Shown: positions 8,472-17,852 of the stretch, piece by piece
Numbering within the stretch: position 1 is the stretch's first letter
Layout of the letters: each line of letters opens with the position of its first letter
Source: an uncultured Alteromonadaceae bacterium
GTDB taxonomy: Bacteria; Pseudomonadota; Gammaproteobacteria; Enterobacterales; Alteromonadaceae
Reading direction: 5' to 3'
DNA: 64,000 bases
NCBI GenBank assembly: GCA_947494925.1
Contig: CANLWS010000013.1
Location: 158,134-222,133 of the forward strand
The notes under the pieces: generated by a model
Database searches by the model: none
Told to the model about the DNA's origin: nothing
The model's input: the letters and a program-made list of their open reading frames with translations, nothing else
Position numbers and translations under genes: made by a program

Positions 8472-9239
8472 ATGCACATATTTCGTTCTACAAGCCGACA
8501 CTCACGGTTGGTATATTCACTGTTTTTTTTGATTTCTTGTGTGTTTTCGAATTTAGCCAGCGCCATTTTAATAGACGCCCGGTTTGGCATAGAAGTGACC
8601 GATTTGTCTTCCACAGACAATGTCATATTGGAAGTTGAGGGGACAGGCACAGGACAACGCCTCATGGGAGCTTACAATGTAGAGGTGCTTGGCCAACTTT
8701 GGGATGTCAGGTTTGTCGATGGTAAAGCCGGTGACATTTTTAATGATGGCGCAGATCTAGATATTTTCGGGGTCTTTACGGCTCTGACATTCGCTGAAGC
8801 AATAGGTGAGCAAGTAATAAGAGACGTAAGCTCCATCTTTAAATTTTTCAATTTATTCCCACAAAACATTAACGGCTGCGGGCCAACGATCAATCCCTTT
8901 GCTTCTTTCTGCGATATTCTTGTTCCCTACAGGTATCTTGCATCGAGTGACGCATTCCTTGCTGCGTCTATCCGCAATGATTTTTCGCTCGATATTACCA
9001 ATACGGACCTGAATACCCTGCTCGATGCTGATGTAAACACATCCAGCGATTCTAGTGTAGTCTTAACTGAATGGGCGAGTGTATTTTCCAGGGAGTTTCG
9101 CATGGTATCGAACCCTGTCCCCCCTGGAACCCCGACTGATCCAACGAGCAGTATTCCTGAGCCTTCAGCAGCACTTCTTTTAATTGGTCTAGTTTTATTG
9201 GGAAGAAGAAAATCCCAGTGGCTCAAACCGGTAATATAG
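8472..9239 (+). CDS. PEP-CTERM sorting-signal protein, function unknown
   Basis: A 255-residue exported protein. The start at 8472 has AAAGAG upstream and gives a normal signal peptide (hydrophobic core YSLFFLISCVFSNLASA). The mature part shows no known enzyme motif and has one cysteine pair (NGCGP...SFCDI). The C-terminus reads IPEPSAALLLIGLVLLGRRK, the Pro-Glu-Pro motif, hydrophobic helix and basic patch of PEP-CTERM proteins. Those are processed by exosortase and linked to exopolysaccharide or biofilm production. Here the basic patch is followed by about eight extra residues, which is slightly unusual. No exosortase gene is in the window. Confidence 0.75.
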   Translation: MHIFRSTSRHSRLVYSLFFLISCVFSNLASAILIDARFGIEVTDLSSTDNVILEVEGTGTGQRLMGAYNVEVLGQLWDVRFVDGKAGDIFNDGADLDIFGVFTALTFAEAIGEQVIRDVSSIFKFFNLFPQNINGCGPTINPFASFCDILVPYRYLASSDAFLAASIRNDFSLDITNTDLNTLLDADVNTSSDSSVVLTEWASVFSREFRMVSNPVPPGTPTDPTSSIPEPSAALLLIGLVLLGRRKSQWLKPVI

Positions 9240-9372
9240 CTAACAAGAGGGAACAAAATACTAACCACTAGAATGTGCCAATAACACAGACTAATCAAGG
9301 CGTTAGCTAGAGAAGGAACAAGCCAGTTTCAATGTTTTTCAGGCTCAGATATGCTTTAATCATTTCTGACCA

Positions 9373-11151
9373 ATGACAATTCAAACTGGTCTTAAGGGTA
9401 GGGTGATGGATAGCGAAACCGGGCAACAGGTATATGCGATGCAGGATGGAATTTTCAGAGCGCAGATTAAAGAGTGTTGCCGCCCTCACTATGAAATTTT
9501 TTTCTCAGCATTACTTGCAGTTGGGTTTGTTGTTTTTCTTGGAATAGACAAGGGTAACAACCTGTTGTTACTCCTCTGGGTCGCAATAACGCTGGCGGTT
9601 CTAAGTGCACGATATGGTTTTATAACATGGTTTAATCGACAGCCCGACACGAACATCGCGTTGGTCCACAGCCGCTTATTCTCGATTATTATGTTGGTAT
9701 GGGGTTGCTGCTGGGCTGCCTCTACCTTCATCTTCTTTCCTCTGTTGAGCACCCCCCAGCAAGCGGCTTGGTTTGCTATGTTCATGGTAATGGTATCGGC
9801 TTCAGCAACATCGCATGCGGTTTATTTGAACGCTTTTTATGCCTTCGCGCTTCCTTATTTTTTCAGTATTGTGTGGATGGTCGCCACACAATACCCTAGC
9901 CCGTACCACATTAATGCACTAGTAGTCTCACTGGTTATGATTACGCAGGTCGGTGCTGCTAAAAAGGGAAATCTGGCCATTTTAGAATCGCTGCGACTTC
10001 GGTTTGAAAATCTGGATCTAATCGGTAAATTGAAAGCACAAAAGGAAGTAGCAGAACAGGCTAGCCTGTCTAAATCCAAATTCCTGGCAGCTGCTTCTCA
10101 CGATCTCAGGCAACCATTGCAGGCGTTGGTTCTATTCAGTACAGCATTGCAGGATGCAATTGATGATAAAAAGAAAATCAATCTACTCGCTTCCCAGATA
10201 AATGATTCCGTTGGCACTTTACAAGGTTTATTTGATGCTTTGTTGGATATATCTCGGTTGGATGCAGGGATGTTAGAGTGTCAGAATTCCCATTTCAGTG
10301 TGCAAAATGTATTTGATAAATTGGAAAACGATTTTGCCCTAATGGCGGAAGCGAAAAAAATCAAACTGCACTTCGACGAACAGAACCATATAGTGAATAC
10401 GGATCCAACATTATTGTTGTTGGTGCTGCAAAACCTCTTGTCCAATGCGTTGCGATATACTCCTAAAGGTCAGATATGTGTGCTCCTGACAGACTTGGGA
10501 GCAAAGCTGAAAATTGATGTTAAAGACACAGGAGTTGGAATAGCCGCTGAGCATCAACAACATATTTTTGACGAATTTGTTCAGTTGCATAATCCTGAGA
10601 GAGATCGAACCAAAGGTCTCGGATTGGGTTTATCTATTGTTAAACGTGTGACAAGACTGATGGAAGCTGAGCTGAAGCTGTACTCAGATGAAAAAGGAAG
10701 TTGTTTTTCTATAATTGTTGATAAAGGCAATTCTTACAGCACAAACGAAGAAACGTCAGCGCAGGGCATGATTTCTTCACCAAAACAAACAACAGTGGTT
10801 GTTATTGATGATGAGGCCGTAATATTAAGCGCTATGCGCGCGCTACTGGAAGGGTGGGGGTATAATGTATTGACTGCCGCGGACTTGGAAAATGCCCAAC
10901 ACCTCATCCAAAGCCAGGCTGCACAAGTCCACTGCATCATAGCTGACTTGCGCTTGCGTGATAATAAATCTGGAGTTGAAGCGATTAGTCAACTACGAAA
11001 ACAGTATGGCGAGTCTATGCCTGCATTAATCGTGTCTGGTGACATCGCTGTGGAACGACTTCAGGAAGTTAAAGAGCAAGGGTTGGAGATGTTGCACAAG
11101 CCTATTCAACCTGCAAAATTACGTAGCTTTTTAAACAACAGAATTCTTTAG
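9373..11151 (+). CDS. Hybrid sensor histidine kinase/response regulator
   Basis: A 592-residue membrane protein. About six hydrophobic helices (residues 38-195) are followed by a short coiled coil and a HisKA domain, AASHDLRQPLQAL, with the phospho-accepting His at residue 243. The HATPase domain has the N box NLLSNALRYTPKG, the G1 box DTGVGI and the G2 box GLGLGLSIVKRV. A C-terminal receiver begins VVVIDDEAV and has its phospho-accepting Asp at about residue 525 (IIADLRL) and a conserved Lys in LHKPI. Translation could also start at the ATG at 9406, which has a GGGT-type ribosome binding site. It is convergent with the LuxR-type regulator at 11214, its most likely partner in a phosphorelay. 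The membrane domain has no identified ligand. Confidence 0.92.
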   Translation: MTIQTGLKGRVMDSETGQQVYAMQDGIFRAQIKECCRPHYEIFFSALLAVGFVVFLGIDKGNNLLLLLWVAITLAVLSARYGFITWFNRQPDTNIALVHSRLFSIIMLVWGCCWAASTFIFFPLLSTPQQAAWFAMFMVMVSASATSHAVYLNAFYAFALPYFFSIVWMVATQYPSPYHINALVVSLVMITQVGAAKKGNLAILESLRLRFENLDLIGKLKAQKEVAEQASLSKSKFLAAASHDLRQPLQALVLFSTALQDAIDDKKKINLLASQINDSVGTLQGLFDALLDISRLDAGMLECQNSHFSVQNVFDKLENDFALMAEAKKIKLHFDEQNHIVNTDPTLLLLVLQNLLSNALRYTPKGQICVLLTDLGAKLKIDVKDTGVGIAAEHQQHIFDEFVQLHNPERDRTKGLGLGLSIVKRVTRLMEAELKLYSDEKGSCFSIIVDKGNSYSTNEETSAQGMISSPKQTTVVVIDDEAVILSAMRALLEGWGYNVLTAADLENAQHLIQSQAAQVHCIIADLRLRDNKSGVEAISQLRKQYGESMPALIVSGDIAVERLQEVKEQGLEMLHKPIQPAKLRSFLNNRIL

Positions 11152-11213
11152 TTGGCTCAATGAATATTCGTTGTAAATAGAGCGTAGTGGACAGCTCATG
11201 GCACGAAATGAGG

Positions 11214-11843
11214 TTAGTTAATTTCTGGGATAGATATCTGTTTCTCACGGACTTTGGCAATTGCAGCGCTGCGATTGTGTACGTTTAGTTTTTCAAAAAT
11301 GGCAGACAAATGCATTTTTACTGTAGGCTCGGCCAAATTAAGTTTGTCTGCAATTATCTTGTTGGGACAACCTTGTATAACCAAGGACATGACTTGAAGC
11401 TGTCGTGGGGTTAAGTCTATGCGCTTTTCGCGGTTAACCCTACGTTCTGCATGCATGATCGAGTATGGAACGTATATTTCACCCGACAAAATCAAGTTCA
11501 TTGCATTGTGCAGTGCAGCGGCAGGAGAATTTTTAGATATGAAGCCTAAAGCCCCTTCTTTAAGTGCTTTGTTCACGTCATTACGTTTTGTGGAGGCCGA
11601 TAAAATAACGCAGGGCAAGGTCGGATATAAGGTCGTAAAAATATCCAAGGCTTCAAATCCATCATTAACAGGCATTTCTAGATCTATAAGCAACATTGCC
11701 AGGTCCAGATGTTCTTCTACGATAATTCTGGCCTGTGCCAGTGAATCTGCCTGAAGCAACTCTATACTGCTATCAATTGCTTTTAACGCGTAGTGTAATC
11801 CTTCTCGGAATAACGCATGGTCATCAATGACTAATATTTTCAT
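11214..11843 (-). CDS. NarL/FixJ-type response regulator
   Basis: A 209-residue two-domain regulator. The receiver (1-120) has the acidic pair IDDHA, the phosphorylation site Asp54 (LLIDLEMP), the Thr/Ser position in VILSAS and the conserved Lys in FISKNSPA. The C-terminal LuxR-type helix-turn-helix reads LTPRQLQVMSLVIQG, then IADKLNLAEPTVKMHLSAIF. It is tail-to-tail with the hybrid kinase at 9373, separated by 62 bases, which suggests a shared pathway. Its target genes are not evident from the sequence. Confidence 0.92.
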   Translation of the reverse strand: MKILVIDDHALFREGLHYALKAIDSSIELLQADSLAQARIIVEEHLDLAMLLIDLEMPVNDGFEALDIFTTLYPTLPCVILSASTKRNDVNKALKEGALGFISKNSPAAALHNAMNLILSGEIYVPYSIMHAERRVNREKRIDLTPRQLQVMSLVIQGCPNKIIADKLNLAEPTVKMHLSAIFEKLNVHNRSAAIAKVREKQISIPEIN

Positions 11844-12006
11844 ATCACAATAATTAAGTCTCGGGGCAACGGGTTATCCATTCCCAACCCATTGAGACTA
11901 ATACATAAAAACAAAACAGACAATTTTCAACGACTTAAATGTCATTTGAGATCATTGTGAAATTGAGAAGGTTGGACTAAAACCCTTTGTTCGCCAAGTA
12001 CAATGA

Positions 12007-13185
12007 TTAAATTGTGTTGATTTTAGTTTGTGAGTTTTGATGACGATCCATCTGTTTTCTGAATTCGCTAGGTGTAGAACCGGTGACTTTTTTGAACAGT
12101 GTATTAAAAGTGGTTTTACTGTTAAAACCAGCATCTTCGAAAATGCGCTGTATTGATTTGTTCAAATTTTTGGGATCGCTTAATTGCTGCTGAGCGTCTT
12201 TAACCCGGAACTCATTAATAAAGTCGTAAAAGCTCTTCTGGTAAAATCCATTCAAGAGGCCAGAAACACGCCGAGGTGACATATTCATACTGTCCGCCAA
12301 CCCGTCAAGGCGAAGTTCTGGATCCTGATAAATTTTGACCCTCTGCATCAGATCTTCTATTTGCAGCTGTAGTTCGGCACTAGGTGTTGACTCACCATTT
12401 TTAGTCTCACTAGTTTCTTTCTCATCAGGATCGACCATGTTGCGAGTCAAAGATACTGATTGGCTATAAACCACCATAGCGCTCATTAGCAGAAGTGGCG
12501 GCAGATTGGCGAAAGTACCTATACTTTTAGACAAGTGATACAAGCCAAGTAATCCGCATACGCATGCTACAAAAGATAGAACCCAAACAAGCGTAAATCC
12601 TACAATGGAATAATTTAACCAGGTTAGCTTGATCGTACCCAGGTTGGAATAATTGTGCCGAATTTTTCGGTCGTATCGCCACAAAATATTTATCGCAATA
12701 ATGCCCAAGATTACGGATTGTAGTTGAACGAGCGCTATTCCCGGGAAATACATTTTATTAAATGGACCAAACTGAAACAGCAATCCAATACTCAAAGCCG
12801 TATTGAATATTCCTAGTCCTAATACTAAACCAGAGCCTTTTATGGTTTTACGTATAGGTTCTCCTGTGATGGCAAGACAATATCCCAAAACCAGAAACCC
12901 TTGCAAACCAATGAGCCCTATCTTGGGAATGGTATGATAAGGGTAGAACAAATCATGCATGATAGGCCCGAGCGTTTCATTGTAAATAAGCACTGTAGAT
13001 AACGCAGCCGCGCCTTGAGTAAATAGAAATCCAGATAACATCCAATCGCTTTTTTTAACGTCATCTTTTAATAACAAGGGTAAAATCAGCAAGACTGCTA
13101 ACATGGTTATTGTTAACACCAAAAAGTCATATAAATTAAAGATGTAAGAGAACACTATTTCGTCCAACCCGACTGAATGTGACAT
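12007..13185 (-). CDS. Membrane-anchored AraC-family transcriptional regulator
   Basis: A 392-residue protein with seven predicted transmembrane helices in its first 240 residues, a polar acidic linker (about 245-275) and a C-terminal AraC DNA-binding domain. Its first helix-turn-helix is around LRLDGLADSMNMSPRRVSGL. The second is around IQRIFEDAGFNSKTTFNTLF, followed by the closing TPSEFRKQ. It shares its architecture with the regulator at 1403-2587 and is probably a distant paralogue. The neighbouring response regulator is on the same strand but more than 160 bases downstream, so co-transcription is doubtful. Confidence 0.87.
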   Translation of the reverse strand: MSHSVGLDEIVFSYIFNLYDFLVLTITMLAVLLILPLLLKDDVKKSDWMLSGFLFTQGAAALSTVLIYNETLGPIMHDLFYPYHTIPKIGLIGLQGFLVLGYCLAITGEPIRKTIKGSGLVLGLGIFNTALSIGLLFQFGPFNKMYFPGIALVQLQSVILGIIAINILWRYDRKIRHNYSNLGTIKLTWLNYSIVGFTLVWVLSFVACVCGLLGLYHLSKSIGTFANLPPLLLMSAMVVYSQSVSLTRNMVDPDEKETSETKNGESTPSAELQLQIEDLMQRVKIYQDPELRLDGLADSMNMSPRRVSGLLNGFYQKSFYDFINEFRVKDAQQQLSDPKNLNKSIQRIFEDAGFNSKTTFNTLFKKVTGSTPSEFRKQMDRHQNSQTKINTI

Positions 13186-13390
13186 GTCTACACTAATTGC
13201 CTATAACTTACCAAACTAACCATGTTATGCCATGAGACCGCGATAAAGGCCATATTTTTCAGGTTCGCCTACGCGCGCTGCGTCCAAACGAACGTTCGGA
13301 TGGGCGATTTGCACTTATCGGGGCGTCAACATATCTAACGTCTTCTAATTTAATTCCTGAGTTTTGTCATCAGCCTATCAGGAGTTAACA

Positions 13391-13921
13391 ATGAAAAAGT
13401 TTATTAGATTATCCATTATCCCTCTGAGTTTTTTATCGGCTTCAGCGTTTGCCAATTTCGGTTTATCCATCGATGGTATGAATGCAAATATTGAACGTTG
13501 CTTTAAGCAAACCCAATTGATTGAACAAGGTATTCCGGCAGAAAAGCTGTCAGCGCGTTCATGCACCAGGGTTATTAACAATACTTGGACATCAAGAAAA
13601 TCCGAATCAGCCGCACGTGTTAACAGAGGTTTGGTTTACCTGCATAAAGGAAGTAAGGATAGGGCGTTAAAAGACTTTGTCCGGGCTGCCAAAATCTATC
13701 CTCAAAGATACGAAGCGCATATTGCCGCTGCCCAATTGCTCTTTGCCAAACAAGCTTTCAGCGAAGCGCTTGCTCATTATGACAAAGCTATCGATATTAA
13801 AGGTCAAGATCCCAGTTTATTGAAGAACAGACGTTTGACTGCGTTGTCATTGGAAAATGACAGGTCTCAGCAAGTCAGCATGAAACTTGGCAAGGATCCA
13901 ATGGAAGAAAGTCTGCAATGA
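13391..13921 (+). CDS. Exported tetratricopeptide-repeat protein
   Basis: A 176-residue protein. ATG at 13391 follows CAGGAGTTAACA, a clear ribosome binding site, so it is preferred to an in-frame ATG nine codons earlier. It has a typical signal peptide (MKKFIRLSIIPL...SAFA, cleaved around residue 21). The mature part contains about two to three tetratricopeptide units (ARVNRGLVYLHKGSKDRAL, then YEAHIAAAQLLFAKQAFSEA). Such proteins usually act as periplasmic interaction scaffolds. No partner is evident. A hairpin follows the gene. Confidence 0.8.
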   Translation: MKKFIRLSIIPLSFLSASAFANFGLSIDGMNANIERCFKQTQLIEQGIPAEKLSARSCTRVINNTWTSRKSESAARVNRGLVYLHKGSKDRALKDFVRAAKIYPQRYEAHIAAAQLLFAKQAFSEALAHYDKAIDIKGQDPSLLKNRRLTALSLENDRSQQVSMKLGKDPMEESLQ

Positions 13922-13933
13922 GAATGCGGAGAA

Positions 13934-13958
13934 TGAGGTGAGTCTAGGCCTCACCTCA
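13934..13958. terminator. Hairpin between TPR gene and M20 peptidase gene
   Basis: A nine-base stem (TGAGGTGAG paired with CTCACCTCA, arms 13934-13942 and 13950-13958) is followed on the plus strand by an AT-rich stretch with TTATTTT. It lies between convergent genes and probably ends transcription from the left. Confidence 0.6.
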
Positions 13959-13972
13959 AATTATTTTGCAGG

Positions 13973-15295
13973 TTATTTACCCATAAGTTCCATCAACGCC
14001 AATACTGTTGTTTGCACGCCGAAAGCTACTGAGCCATCTGGATCGATTTTGAAAAATGGCGAATGATGAGAAGGGACGGCTGGCCCGCCGTTCTTTTCTG
14101 CATCAAAGGCCGCTTTTGGCGTGCCCCCTATGACCCAGTAAACACTAGGGATATTTTGTTCGTTGACAAAGTAGGGAAAGTCCTCAGCCCCCATGCCTGA
14201 AGAGGGCTTGGCGATTACCATGGATTCACCAATTGCTGTTTGCCAGGTAGTACGCAATTGTGAGGTAAGTTCCTGGTCATTAATTTGAGGCGGTGTGCCT
14301 TCTTCCAATGACACGTTAACTTCAGGTAGTTTGTCTTCAGGCAAACCGGCAGCGCGTCCCATGTTTTCAGCGATACGTTTTATGCCCGACAGCAGTTTAT
14401 CTCGTGTTTCGATGCTGGCGTTACGCACTGTAAGCTGCAAGTGAGCTTTGTCCGGGATGATATTGTGTTTGAAACCGCTGTTAAATGCGCCAACAGTCAC
14501 TACGCCCGGCTCTTTCGGACCTAGCTCCCTGCTTACAAGCGTTTGCAGGGCCATCACTATTTGTGAACCCAAAACGATAGGGTCTTTTCCTTTGTGGGGT
14601 GATGCACCGTGTGCACCCACGCCGTGAATAATGATGTCGACGCTATTTGAACCGGCAGAGACGGGGCCTGAAACCACGTTAATTTTACCGGTTTCAAGCT
14701 CTGCCCCAACGTGAAATGCCAGGGCATAATCGGGTTTGCCAAAACGTTGCCAGATGTTGTCTTGCATCATTTTACGTGCCCCCATAATTCTTTCTTCGGC
14801 TGGCTGCGCTATTAACATCAGCGTACCTGACCAATCTGAACGATGGCTAGCCATATATCTTGCGGTTCCCACCAAAGAGGTGATGTGAACATCATGACCA
14901 CAAGCATGCATAGTGGGGCGAAGTTCATTGGTAATGGGATCAACCTGTTCCATCGTCGAAGCATACTCAAGGCCAGAATCTTCCTTCACAGGAAGGCCAT
15001 CCATGTCAGCACGCATCATTACAAGCGGACCAGGCCCGTTCTTGAGTAATGCAACCAAGCCGGTTTCGCCAATCTTTTCATGCACCGTAAACCCTTGTCC
15101 GCGCAATTCCCTTGCAAGGCGCGCCGCCGTTTTGACCTCGCCCATAGATAACTCAGGGTTTTGATGAAAATGAATAAACAAGGGTTTGAGGTAGGATTGG
15201 TAGTCTTGCTGGATTTTATCTGAAGAAATTGTTGCGCTGAATGTGTTAAATGTTAGAACGCATGTCAGCAGCATAATCGCAGTTCTGATAGTCAT
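13973..15295 (-). CDS. Exported M20-family amidohydrolase/carboxypeptidase
   Basis: A 440-residue metallohydrolase of the M20D (hippurate hydrolase/IAA-amino acid hydrolase) type. It starts with a signal peptide (MTIRTAIMLLTCVLTFNTFSA), so the enzyme acts in the periplasm or outside the cell. Metal-site motifs are present: RADMDGLPVKE, HACGHDVH, QPAEE, and the late GMGAEDFPYF. The dimerisation domain contains GVGAHGASPHKGKDP. The family removes acyl groups from amino acids or cleaves small peptides; the exact substrate is unknown. The M13 endopeptidase gene lies just upstream on the same strand, but the terminator between them argues for separate transcripts. Confidence 0.93.
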   Translation of the reverse strand: MTIRTAIMLLTCVLTFNTFSATISSDKIQQDYQSYLKPLFIHFHQNPELSMGEVKTAARLARELRGQGFTVHEKIGETGLVALLKNGPGPLVMMRADMDGLPVKEDSGLEYASTMEQVDPITNELRPTMHACGHDVHITSLVGTARYMASHRSDWSGTLMLIAQPAEERIMGARKMMQDNIWQRFGKPDYALAFHVGAELETGKINVVSGPVSAGSNSVDIIIHGVGAHGASPHKGKDPIVLGSQIVMALQTLVSRELGPKEPGVVTVGAFNSGFKHNIIPDKAHLQLTVRNASIETRDKLLSGIKRIAENMGRAAGLPEDKLPEVNVSLEEGTPPQINDQELTSQLRTTWQTAIGESMVIAKPSSGMGAEDFPYFVNEQNIPSVYWVIGGTPKAAFDAEKNGGPAVPSHHSPFFKIDPDGSVAFGVQTTVLALMELMGK

Positions 15296-15367
15296 AGTGA
15301 TCCTTGTTATTGTTCTTGTTAGAGAAATTAGATTAGCAGATCCTGCGCGAAAGTTTTAAATACATAA

Positions 15368-15393
15368 AAAAGGCGCTCAATTGAGCGCCTTTT
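15368..15393 (-). terminator. Rho-independent terminator of the M13 peptidase gene
   Basis: A perfect 26-base palindrome (AAAAGGCGCTCAA followed by its complement) lies just downstream of the M13 gene stop. Read on the minus strand, it is a GC-rich hairpin followed by a run of T residues, a classic intrinsic terminator. Confidence 0.85.
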
Positions 15394-15408
15394 ATTTACT
15401 AATATTAA

Positions 15409-17496
15409 TTACCAAATACGCACGCGTTCTTCTGGTTTCAGGTATAAAGCATCACCTTCTTTCACACCAAAAGCTTCGTACCAGGCATCGTGGTTGCGTG
15501 GCGCTAGAGCTCGGTAACGTCCAGGAGCATGCGTACCACCTTTAAGCTGGGAAAGCATACTTTGCTCTGTACGTTTTTCACGCCAAACCTGTGCCCAGGC
15601 CAGGAAGAAACGTTGGTCGCCAGTCACGCCGTCAATAACTGGCGCTTCTTCACCATTCAAACTTAGTTTGTAAGCGTGATAGGCCATCGCCAGTCCCCCG
15701 ACATCCCCAATGTTTTCACCAAGGCTGTTTGCACCATTGACGGAATTGTCAGGAATGGGTTCATAAGCACTATATTGCTCAATCAACATTTGTGTTTTGG
15801 CTTCAAAGGCTGCTCTGTCTTCGTCAGTCCACCAGTTCTGCTGGATGCCGTTAGCGTCAGACTTAGAGCCTTGATCGTCAAATCCATGCCCCATTTCGTG
15901 GCCGATTACTGCGCCAATTCCGCCATAGTTTACGGCTGGATCAGCATTTGGATCGAAGAAAGGAGGTTGCAGTATTGCTGCAGGAAAGACAATCTCATTG
16001 AAAGAGCTGTTGTAGTAGGCGTTAACCTGTTGTGGCGTCATGCCCCAACGTTCACGGTCTGTTTTCTTAAGTTCGTCAGCGACACTTTCTGCTCTGAAGA
16101 ATTCCCGCACACGACGAACGTTACCCAAGAGATCGTTGTCTTTGATCTCTAGTCCATCAAACGATTGCCATTCATCTGGATAACCAATTTTAGGTCTGAA
16201 AGATGCTAATTTGGCCTGGGCGTTTTTCTTCGTTTCTTCACCCATCCAATCCAGGTCGGTAATTCGTTCACCTAGTGCTTTGCGCAGGTTTTCAACCAAT
16301 TCCGCCATTTGTTGCTTGGAACTTTCAGGGAAATAACGATCCACATACACTTTCCCTATCGCGAAGCCCATAGAGTTAGTACCGGACATATTAGAGATAG
16401 CGCGCTTCCATCTTGGACGTGGTTCTTGTTGTCCACGTAGCTTAGTACCGTAAAATTTGAAGTTGGCATTAAAAATATCGTCTGACAACAAAGAAGCGTG
16501 GTTGGATATCGCGTGGTAGGACATGTAAGCCTTCCAGTCGTCCAGTGGAACTTCATTAACCAGTGCAATGACGTCCTTGATGGGTTGTGGCTGAGTCATA
16601 TTAAGCTGTGGGACCTGATAGCCGGTCTCAGCGAAATACATATCCCAGTCAAAGCCAGGGTATTCTGTCGCCAGGTCGGTGCGCGCAATCTGATTTAGGG
16701 TCAAATCACGATTACGGCGCTTCTCTCTCGGCCATTGTGCCGTGGCGATTTGGGTTTCAAGCGCTAGAATCGCCACTGCTTTTTCTGCTGCATTAATGAC
16801 ATCTGCAAAGGTCAACATCTCTTCGATGTGCGCGAGGTAAGCTTCACGAATGTCGGTAAAACGTTCGTTATCTGTCAGGTAGTAAGAACGATCAGGTAAG
16901 CCTAGGCCGCCCACTCCCATAGACATTTGATATTCATTTGGATCCAAACGGTTAAACCACATGCCACCACCAATTGGACTGGTGGTACCATCTAACCAAG
17001 AGCGACCAAATACTTTGGTTAAATCGTCAACGTTGGCGATTTCACTGATATCTTTTAATATTGGTTGGATAGGCGAGATCCCTGCCGCGTTGATCGTTTC
17101 AGTGTCCATGTAGGCGCGATAGTAATCGGCAACCATTTTCTCGTCTGGGTTCATATTTGAGGCGGTAGCCAGACTATCGATAATCTCTTTAACACGTTCT
17201 TCGCTTCTGTCTGCCAAGGCACTGAAGGCACCGTAGCGAGTTTTATCCGCTGGCATTTCATAGTTGTCGTACCATGTGCCACTGGCGTACATAAAAAAGT
17301 CATCGCCAGGCTTAACAGATTCATTCCTGGCAGATAATTCAACTCCAAAACTACCCAACTCTGCTTTTGCTTCTACAGGGGCTTGAGCGATTTCTGCGGG
17401 GGCTGCTTCATTAACTTGTTCTGTGGACTGTTTTCCGCACCCACTGATAACCAGGGCGCTAAGGACGCTTGCTGCGACCAGAGTAACTCTCTTCAT
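15409..17496 (-). CDS. pepO: M13-family zinc metalloendopeptidase, lipoprotein
   Basis: A 695-residue neprilysin-type peptidase. The N-terminus is a lipoprotein signal with lipobox VISGC (Cys20), so it is membrane-anchored on the periplasmic side or at the outer membrane. The N-terminal helical domain contains PGDDFFMYASGTWYDN, and the catalytic domain contains VNAYYNSSFNEIVFPAAIL. The zinc site HEMGH is at residues 533-537, with the third ligand Glu594 in GENIGDVGGL. The C-terminus ends VRIW, the usual M13 ending. It cleaves peptides up to about 40 residues. The transcript ends at the hairpin at 15368. Confidence 0.95.
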   Translation of the reverse strand: MKRVTLVAASVLSALVISGCGKQSTEQVNEAAPAEIAQAPVEAKAELGSFGVELSARNESVKPGDDFFMYASGTWYDNYEMPADKTRYGAFSALADRSEERVKEIIDSLATASNMNPDEKMVADYYRAYMDTETINAAGISPIQPILKDISEIANVDDLTKVFGRSWLDGTTSPIGGGMWFNRLDPNEYQMSMGVGGLGLPDRSYYLTDNERFTDIREAYLAHIEEMLTFADVINAAEKAVAILALETQIATAQWPREKRRNRDLTLNQIARTDLATEYPGFDWDMYFAETGYQVPQLNMTQPQPIKDVIALVNEVPLDDWKAYMSYHAISNHASLLSDDIFNANFKFYGTKLRGQQEPRPRWKRAISNMSGTNSMGFAIGKVYVDRYFPESSKQQMAELVENLRKALGERITDLDWMGEETKKNAQAKLASFRPKIGYPDEWQSFDGLEIKDNDLLGNVRRVREFFRAESVADELKKTDRERWGMTPQQVNAYYNSSFNEIVFPAAILQPPFFDPNADPAVNYGGIGAVIGHEMGHGFDDQGSKSDANGIQQNWWTDEDRAAFEAKTQMLIEQYSAYEPIPDNSVNGANSLGENIGDVGGLAMAYHAYKLSLNGEEAPVIDGVTGDQRFFLAWAQVWREKRTEQSMLSQLKGGTHAPGRYRALAPRNHDAWYEAFGVKEGDALYLKPEERVRIW

Positions 17497-17852
17497 TTTT
17501 TTATAATCCTAGCAGGCGGACACACACTCTCACCTGATGTTTGGTTGTTCACATTTCGGCCTGATAACGGCTCGATCTCCTGTCCCACTTTTCTTATTAA
17601 AATTATCGGGAGCAAGCACAATACTAGATTAGCCCAGTAAAGCCAAAGCCAGTTTCCCTATATCGTCTGGAGACATGTAAAGCTAAGGTAACAGAAAGAA
17701 TGCAGTGCCGTTGTTTGCAAACTTAATAGCTATCTCATATGACAATGCTCGTAGAGTAACTTTTGGTGCAATGAAGGAGTTTCGCGTATTCCTTTGTTAG
17801 ATTGTTCACGAGTAAGGTTGCCAAGCCCTTCTTTGATGCGTATTTTACATGA

